Shown: one piece after another, positions 59,340-64,000 of the stretch
Layout of the letters: each line of letters begins with the position of its first letter
Numbering within the stretch: the stretch's first letter is position 1
Origin: Ruminococcus sp.
GTDB lineage: Bacteria; Bacillota; Clostridia; Oscillospirales; Acutalibacteraceae
DNA length: 64,000 nucleotides
Direction of reading: 5' to 3'
Assembly: GCA_017457955.1 (NCBI GenBank)
Contig: JAFTGL010000012.1
Coordinates: 1-64,000 of the forward strand
Notes under the pieces: generated by a model
The model's input: the letters and a program-made list of their open reading frames with translations, nothing else
What the model was told of the DNA's origin: nothing
Databases searched by the model: none
Translations under genes and position numbers: made by a program

Positions 59340-60096
59340 AATCGATTTCCCTTTCTGCTACAACCATATATCTCTTGGTACCGCGATCGGCACAAGTGAA
59401 TAGTGTAATTAAATCCTTATCGTGCTCGAGATAACACTGATCCACGTTATCGCTGTCAATTACCGAGCCGTAAACGACCCTATAATACAATGTGCCGAAA
59501 TAGTTGTTTATGATAATCTCGTCTCCTTCGGACAGCTTCCCAATATCATCGAAAAACACTTTTCCAAGATACCCTGTGTGTCCACAGATCACACTATTTG
59601 TACCGGATCCGCCGATCGGCAGCGATGTACTGAAAAGATGTGTTGCACCAAACGACATATTATACTCATTCGCACCTAAATAAATAGGCAGATTCAAATT
59701 AATAGACGGTATATCTATAATTGCATAGATTCCGCTTTGAATCCCGTAATCCTTTAAATCAAAAGGTGCGTATTCAAAATCATCTACGTGCTGATACGAC
59801 TTTAGATTATCATTATATTTTACACTGTCTTGATAAAGCCGATCCAAATCCTCTTGGCACATAATCGGAAGAGAAGATATTCGCTGTCCTTCCTCGTTAA
59901 TCAGATATCCTTCTTCGTCTGTCATATAGTCATCTGATGAACCTTCGTAAACATCACTTAGCTGCTGAACATATTGATCCGCAATCGTTTGATTATTATA
60001 GTTAACAACGGTTTTTGATACAGAAGGATAAACAGCGAAGCTTATACTCAACATTAGCAAGGTCGCCACCAAAACAACAATGCTTTTTCTTTTCAT
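59332..60096 (-). CDS. Class C (pilus-type) sortase of the element
   Basis: 254 residues. A single N-terminal span (VVLVATLLMLSISFAVYPSV), no C-terminal span, and the catalytic residues in SVICGHTGY, LITLFTCADRGTKR. TSLPIGGSGTNS before the His is class-C-like. On an element it may fix a mating-pair surface protein to the wall. ATG 60096 follows AAGGAGATAT. Confidence 0.86.
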   Translation of the reverse strand: MKRKSIVVLVATLLMLSISFAVYPSVSKTVVNYNNQTIADQYVQQLSDVYEGSSDDYMTDEEGYLINEEGQRISSLPIMCQEDLDRLYQDSVKYNDNLKSYQHVDDFEYAPFDLKDYGIQSGIYAIIDIPSINLNLPIYLGANEYNMSFGATHLFSTSLPIGGSGTNSVICGHTGYLGKVFFDDIGKLSEGDEIIINNYFGTLYYRVVYGSVIDSDNVDQCYLEHDKDLITLFTCADRGTKRYMVVAEREIDYE

Positions 60097-60127
60097 ACAG
60101 ATATCTCCTTTAATGTGGGTTTTTTAA

Positions 60128-63100
60128 TCAGTTTTGTGAATAATCGTCTATTGCTTGTCCCGCCTCAACCTTCAATTTCTTTTCTTGACGAAGGATCTTC
60201 TTATCAGAGTGAATACGACTCTGAGCCTTTGACACTGTATCATTTTGAAACATTCTTCCTAAATGTGCAGCCGTTGTAGCTATAGACATCATAGCTAACG
60301 ATTGCTCTTCTTGAATCTCATTTACTCTTTCCAACGAAGCGGAATATCCCAATTCGCTGGCTTTCGTATAATACTCAATCGCTTTATCAAAATCCCTTTC
60401 AACGCCCAGCCCATAATGATAGAATCTTCCTATCTTCATCGCGGTATATCCATCACTTGGATCTTCATGATAGATATTTATATACAACTGCAAAGAATCA
60501 GAAAAACATTTCTGAGACAAAGACGGATTATAGTACGGACTTGAACCGTCACGATATATATAACCCAACTGATACATCGCGTCCGGACTACCAATGTCAG
60601 CCGCTTTTGAGTACCATTCTATGGATTTTTTTATATCAATATCTGCACCAATGCCTTTTTGATACATATAGCCGATACGATATGCTGTAAATCCATCTTC
60701 ATGTTCAGAAAAATCCTTCTCAAAACCTTTCAGCGCTTTTGCATAATGGATCTGCGCTTGTTCGGTATTCAATGCCCCATATGTTTCAGATGAATAGATT
60801 TGCCCTAATTTATAGTCAGCATATGAAACATCACCTTCTGCTGCCTGTTTTAAATAAGAGACAGCTTTTTCTATGTTTCCTTCCTCAAGATACATACTGC
60901 CCAATTTAAAACCGGCAAATGAATTTCCGTGATCAGACGATAGTTGATAATACTTACGGGCAGTGTCCATATCCCGTAAAACGTATTGTCCTTCTTCATA
61001 TATTTTCGCTAACTGATACGCTGCAGCCGAGTGATTATGAATTGCAGCTTGCTCCAACCAATAAACCGCTTTGTCCATGTTTATCTTGTCCCCGGTCAGA
61101 CCATTCTGATATATTCTGGCGATTCTATACTCAGCGTTTGCATTTGAGTTCTCTTTTTCTTGCCCAAGATAACCTTCCAATGCTTTTTGGTAATACTCCT
61201 GAGATAATTTTGTATCGTTTAAACTGTATTTATCGGACGAATACATATATCCCAACTGATAAAAAGCGTCAGGATTATCATGTAAAGAGGATTTTTTCAT
61301 CCAGTCTATAGCTTTATCAACATCAACATCTGTTCCCTTACCCTCAAGATACAAACCCGCAATCCGCATTTCTGTAAAGCTATCTTGATACTTCTTCTCC
61401 TGATCTATCATTTGATTTAAAGAATCTTTGTACAGATCAAAAATTTCTTCGTTACTCTTTTGAAACATGTCCCGATTGCTCTCATACAAGCTTGCCAGTT
61501 CAAAACTTGCTGCTGCTACTTTGGATCTACATCTGAGCAGACAATCTTCCGCTTTGATAAGATTAAGATCAACACCTTCACCTTTCATATACATAGACGC
61601 CATTCTGTAAAGTCCGTAAGCATTCTCGGCTTTTTGATAATGGTGAAACGCCTCTTTAAAATCTTGTTCGACACCCAATCCATAATAGAATTGATTGCCG
61701 ATGTAATAATTCGCAGTCTTATAACCGTTATGAGCAGCGAGCAAAAAAGAATACATAGAGTTGGTATAATCCTGTGAAAGTCCTTCTCCCTTTAAATACA
61801 TTTTTCCAATCAAGAATTCCTTATAAGCTTCTGATTGGCTAACGTCATCGTACACTAAAGAAGGATTAATCAAATCGACGTCACCATGTTCTAACTTATC
61901 AAAATAATCAAAATTCTTTATACTCCATTTGAAAGAATAATAAGCTTGGCGACAATAATCATTTCCAAGTTCGGTATTCTTTTCATAACCGGATAATCCA
62001 TACAAATAGATTTGCCCTAATTTATACGCTGATAATCCGTCATCGAGCTGATCGGCAGCTATTCCATACCACATAGCTGCCATTTCAACGTCTTCATAGG
62101 ATGGGTTATATAAATAATAATCTGCCAATTTCCGTACAGAATAGGCGTCTCGCAAACCGATACTTTCCGCTTTATACTTTATTAGTTCAAAATCATCCGA
62201 CTGTCTATTGTGTGCTTTGAATTGATAATTATTAGAATATTTTAAAGGATTTGTATGCAGATCAACAGAAGGATTGTCCGAAAATTCAAACTGTGTCCCG
62301 CCTATCTCGCAGCACTGACGAATAATCATATTTCGGAAGAGGTTGAACTTTTCTCCCTGTTCATCAATTGGCACAGAGTTGGGATCTGAAATATAGATTT
62401 TTTCAATTGAAAACTGGTGTTCACACCATTGTTTATACAAATTCGAAAGATGGTCATTATCATAAACAATATGTCGAAGTATCTCATTTACTCGTTTCTT
62501 TAGCTCAGGCTTTAAATATCCGTATTTAGTATTTGAGCCTTGAAGGGAAGTTGACAGATCCATCATTCTATTTATGATAAACTGTTTGTCTTCGCCACTA
62601 TAGCCGGACAAAGGGTTATTTAATAAGCTTTTTAGCTCATAGTCCATACCGCTCTTAATCTCATTAAATACGTCATCCTTAAGAACATATTCGTTATACA
62701 TTTCATCGGCAAAAATATCATTTGCAAATGCAGATTTGCAACGAGATATAGATTGATATTTTTTCTCAGAAAAGAAACCTTCATCAGGATCTTTTGACAT
62801 TATAAAAAGGTGAATATGCGGATGATGGGATTCGTTGTGCATAGCCGCATACCACTCTAAATTTTCAAGTTTAATATTATGTGCTTTTGCAAGTACATCA
62901 AGCTTAGACATCACCAAATCTCGCCACGGTTCAGCTGATTCGTAGCCAAGCATATGTGCGTCTTCTCTTCTAAGAGAAACTATATGTGTCCAAATATTAC
63001 CTTCGTGTGAGGACACACGATCTTTAACCAATTCAAGATCCACGGTCTCTTCTGAAGAGAAAAGACCGTGAGACTGAATTATTTGTGCACCGGGACGTTT

Positions 63101-63487
63101 TGCAGCATACTCTATAAGGTTCGCTGTATATTCTTGACTGGCAGCTCCCGAGAAGCGTAAACGTTCTGAAAGATATGATATATATTCAGAAGCTGTTCCT
63201 TTTGAAGAAAAATCTGTGTAGTCTCTGTATTCAAAGGATTCCTTATAATCAATCCTCTGTTCAGAAAAGGCTTTTTCCAGATCTTTTATCAAACTCAACT
63301 GTTTCAATGTCGGAGGATCATTTAGGTGTTCATCGGCAATTCTTAAGGCTACACCTTCACGGCTTGCACAGTATTCAACCAAATTCACTACCTCGGTGGC
63401 TGACTTTGCATACTTTGTTGCTGCTTCACCCGGCTTTGCCACATGGAAATACTGTGTGTTCCATATAAAACGTGCTCCCTTTGACAC
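60128..63487 (-). CDS. MobP-type relaxase fused to a large Sel1-repeat domain
   Basis: 1119 residues from GTG 63487 (AAAGGAGAG upstream). Residues ~1-300 form the relaxase: FIWNTQYFHVAKPG, IWTHIVSLRREDA and the metal triad HNESHHPHIHLFI. Residues ~420-1060 are about sixteen Sel1-like repeats (for example AMWYGIAADQLDDGLSAYKL, DAMYQLGYIYRDG). A short charged tail follows. The nicked strand is carried to the recipient; the repeats probably bind partner proteins. Most relaxases lack such a domain. Confidence 0.85.
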   Translation of the reverse strand: MSKGARFIWNTQYFHVAKPGEAATKYAKSATEVVNLVEYCASREGVALRIADEHLNDPPTLKQLSLIKDLEKAFSEQRIDYKESFEYRDYTDFSSKGTASEYISYLSERLRFSGAASQEYTANLIEYAAKRPGAQIIQSHGLFSSEETVDLELVKDRVSSHEGNIWTHIVSLRREDAHMLGYESAEPWRDLVMSKLDVLAKAHNIKLENLEWYAAMHNESHHPHIHLFIMSKDPDEGFFSEKKYQSISRCKSAFANDIFADEMYNEYVLKDDVFNEIKSGMDYELKSLLNNPLSGYSGEDKQFIINRMMDLSTSLQGSNTKYGYLKPELKKRVNEILRHIVYDNDHLSNLYKQWCEHQFSIEKIYISDPNSVPIDEQGEKFNLFRNMIIRQCCEIGGTQFEFSDNPSVDLHTNPLKYSNNYQFKAHNRQSDDFELIKYKAESIGLRDAYSVRKLADYYLYNPSYEDVEMAAMWYGIAADQLDDGLSAYKLGQIYLYGLSGYEKNTELGNDYCRQAYYSFKWSIKNFDYFDKLEHGDVDLINPSLVYDDVSQSEAYKEFLIGKMYLKGEGLSQDYTNSMYSFLLAAHNGYKTANYYIGNQFYYGLGVEQDFKEAFHHYQKAENAYGLYRMASMYMKGEGVDLNLIKAEDCLLRCRSKVAAASFELASLYESNRDMFQKSNEEIFDLYKDSLNQMIDQEKKYQDSFTEMRIAGLYLEGKGTDVDVDKAIDWMKKSSLHDNPDAFYQLGYMYSSDKYSLNDTKLSQEYYQKALEGYLGQEKENSNANAEYRIARIYQNGLTGDKINMDKAVYWLEQAAIHNHSAAAYQLAKIYEEGQYVLRDMDTARKYYQLSSDHGNSFAGFKLGSMYLEEGNIEKAVSYLKQAAEGDVSYADYKLGQIYSSETYGALNTEQAQIHYAKALKGFEKDFSEHEDGFTAYRIGYMYQKGIGADIDIKKSIEWYSKAADIGSPDAMYQLGYIYRDGSSPYYNPSLSQKCFSDSLQLYINIYHEDPSDGYTAMKIGRFYHYGLGVERDFDKAIEYYTKASELGYSASLERVNEIQEEQSLAMMSIATTAAHLGRMFQNDTVSKAQSRIHSDKKILRQEKKLKVEAGQAIDDYSQN

Positions 63488-63506
63488 TTAGCAACTCTCC
63501 TTTAAA

Positions 63507-63541
63507 AGGTGTAAGTGTCCCTTCGAGGGACACTTACACCT
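63507..63541. repeat. Perfect 16-bp hairpin between the RHH gene and the relaxase gene
   Basis: AGGTGTAAGTGTCCCT, TCG, then its perfect complement. It overlaps the end of the ribbon-helix-helix gene. It is the strongest of five GTCCCT/AGGGAC hairpins on this element and could be a terminator-like or oriT structure. Confidence 0.75.
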
Positions 63542-63920
63542 GTGCTTCATATGCAGATATAATTCCTTTTGTGCTTTTGGCGTCTTCTACTGCACGACGT
63601 CGCAGGCTGTCATACTGATCCTTTGAGATATCAAGTTGAGACGCCAATAATCTTGATACTATATTCATTTCCACTGCCAGTTTAAACAGATTACTGTTGA
63701 TTCGCTTTGTGCTGTTGCCCACAACTCCTTCAACCTTTTGACCGTATATAGAACAAAGAAAATCCTGAGAAATCTCCGAGTTCTTGTAGCTATAATAAAA
63801 ATCTACAGCTGCTTCGATAACGGCATTTCTGCTCCCCGCACTTTCTGTCTTTTGTAAGGCTTCCAGTTTTCGGAGTTTATCCGGTGCTATATGCACCGTT
63901 ATTTTCTCCTTCTTTTCCAT
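63534..63920 (-). CDS. Ribbon-helix-helix mobilization accessory protein
   Basis: 128 residues. ITVHIAPDKLRKLEALQKTE and GSRNAVIEAAVDFYYSYK form a ribbon-helix-helix, and the C-terminal half is MobC-like (INSNLFKLAVEMNIVSRLLA). It likely binds oriT and recruits the relaxase coded next. Confidence 0.85.
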   Translation of the reverse strand: MEKKEKITVHIAPDKLRKLEALQKTESAGSRNAVIEAAVDFYYSYKNSEISQDFLCSIYGQKVEGVVGNSTKRINSNLFKLAVEMNIVSRLLASQLDISKDQYDSLRRRAVEDAKSTKGIISAYEAQV

Positions 63921-63923
63921 CCA

Positions 63924-64000
63924 TTACCCCCCTATCATGTCCCGGTAGTTGTCAACTGAGTTGATCAGCCACCCTCGATCAGGATCTTTCACAAGCTTAA
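63924..64000 (-). CDS. C-terminal end of an unidentified gene (cut by window edge)
   Basis: The last 24 codons read KDPDRGWLINSVDNYRDMIGG near the stop at 63924 and then overlap closely with the next start (TAATGGATGG). Too short to name. Confidence 0.6.
   Translation of the reverse strand, partial: KLVKDPDRGWLINSVDNYRDMIGG

Larger units (their letters stand above)
47917..64000. mobile_element. Integrative conjugative/mobilizable element (left part, open at the window edge)
   Basis: From the tRNA-Val 3' end to the edge there is an AT-richer block with three toxin-antitoxin modules, ssb, an XRE repressor, a replication initiator, a VirD4-type coupling protein, a TOPRIM protein, a sortase, a relaxase and a ribbon-helix-helix protein. 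No integrase, VirB4 or other mating-pore genes are visible; they would have to lie beyond 64000. Integrated state is inferred from the tRNA boundary. Confidence 0.82.

Overview
The window looks like a chromosome segment of a Gram-positive, anaerobic gut Firmicute close to Ruminococcus (Oscillospiraceae). Reasons: the str operon in the order rpsL-rpsG-fusA-tuf, a dnaX-ebfC-recR block preceded by SRP RNA, class B sortase with LPXTG-like anchoring, dockerin repeats on a lysozyme and a small exported protein, PTS sugar uptake, and strong AGGAGG-type ribosome binding sites. This is inference from gene content; no 16S rRNA is present.

Layout. 1-4.2 kb: the str operon read leftward. 4.3-10.4 kb: a Cys-rich micropeptide, an acyltransferase, a Spx/ArsC-like protein, a UDP-galactopyranose-mutase-like flavoprotein, a zinc-ribbon membrane protein, and a class B sortase with a likely anchored substrate. 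10.7-17.3 kb: an apparent operon with a giant repeat surface protein, a 47-residue peptide, a PqqD/RRE protein, a six-span membrane protein, a dockerin protein and a lipoprotein; three of its products end in [LM]PFIP. 17.5-21.5 kb: tmRNA, smpB, recR, ebfC, dnaX and SRP RNA. 21.5-30 kb: an acetyltransferase, membrane and secreted proteins, a sigma/anti-sigma pair, a dockerin lysozyme, three tRNAs, and marR with an unusual ybeY-like gene. 30-33.3 kb: metQ-metN-metI behind a Met-rich leader peptide with a terminator/antiterminator. 33.4-40.3 kb: a glycosyltransferase, a second sigma with a beta-propeller protein, a phosphoesterase and a ParB-BMP fusion. 40.4-46.3 kb: fruR-fruK-fruA-ptsH-ptsI. 46.4-47.9 kb: dinB and tRNA-Val.

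From tRNA-Val to the right edge the sequence becomes visibly AT-richer and carries an integrative/conjugative or mobilizable element, which continues past the window. Its left end packs a candidate type I toxin-antitoxin pair, HicA/HicB (type II) and ToxIN (type III), plus another overlapping RNA pair. Next comes a leftward operon (ssb and small proteins) in which a 30-nt repeat carries the ribosome binding site of gene after gene. Then follow a divergent XRE repressor, a replication initiator gene with four internal 23-bp iterons, a VirD4-type coupling ATPase, a TOPRIM protein, a class C sortase, a relaxase fused to many Sel1 repeats, and a ribbon-helix-helix accessory protein.

Main candidates for undescribed biology: (1) Met-codon attenuation of the methionine transporter; (2) the PqqD/short-peptide/PFIP locus; (3) the type I toxin-antitoxin pair whose two RNAs start with the same 5' leader; (4) the repeated 30-nt translation-start element of the mobile element.
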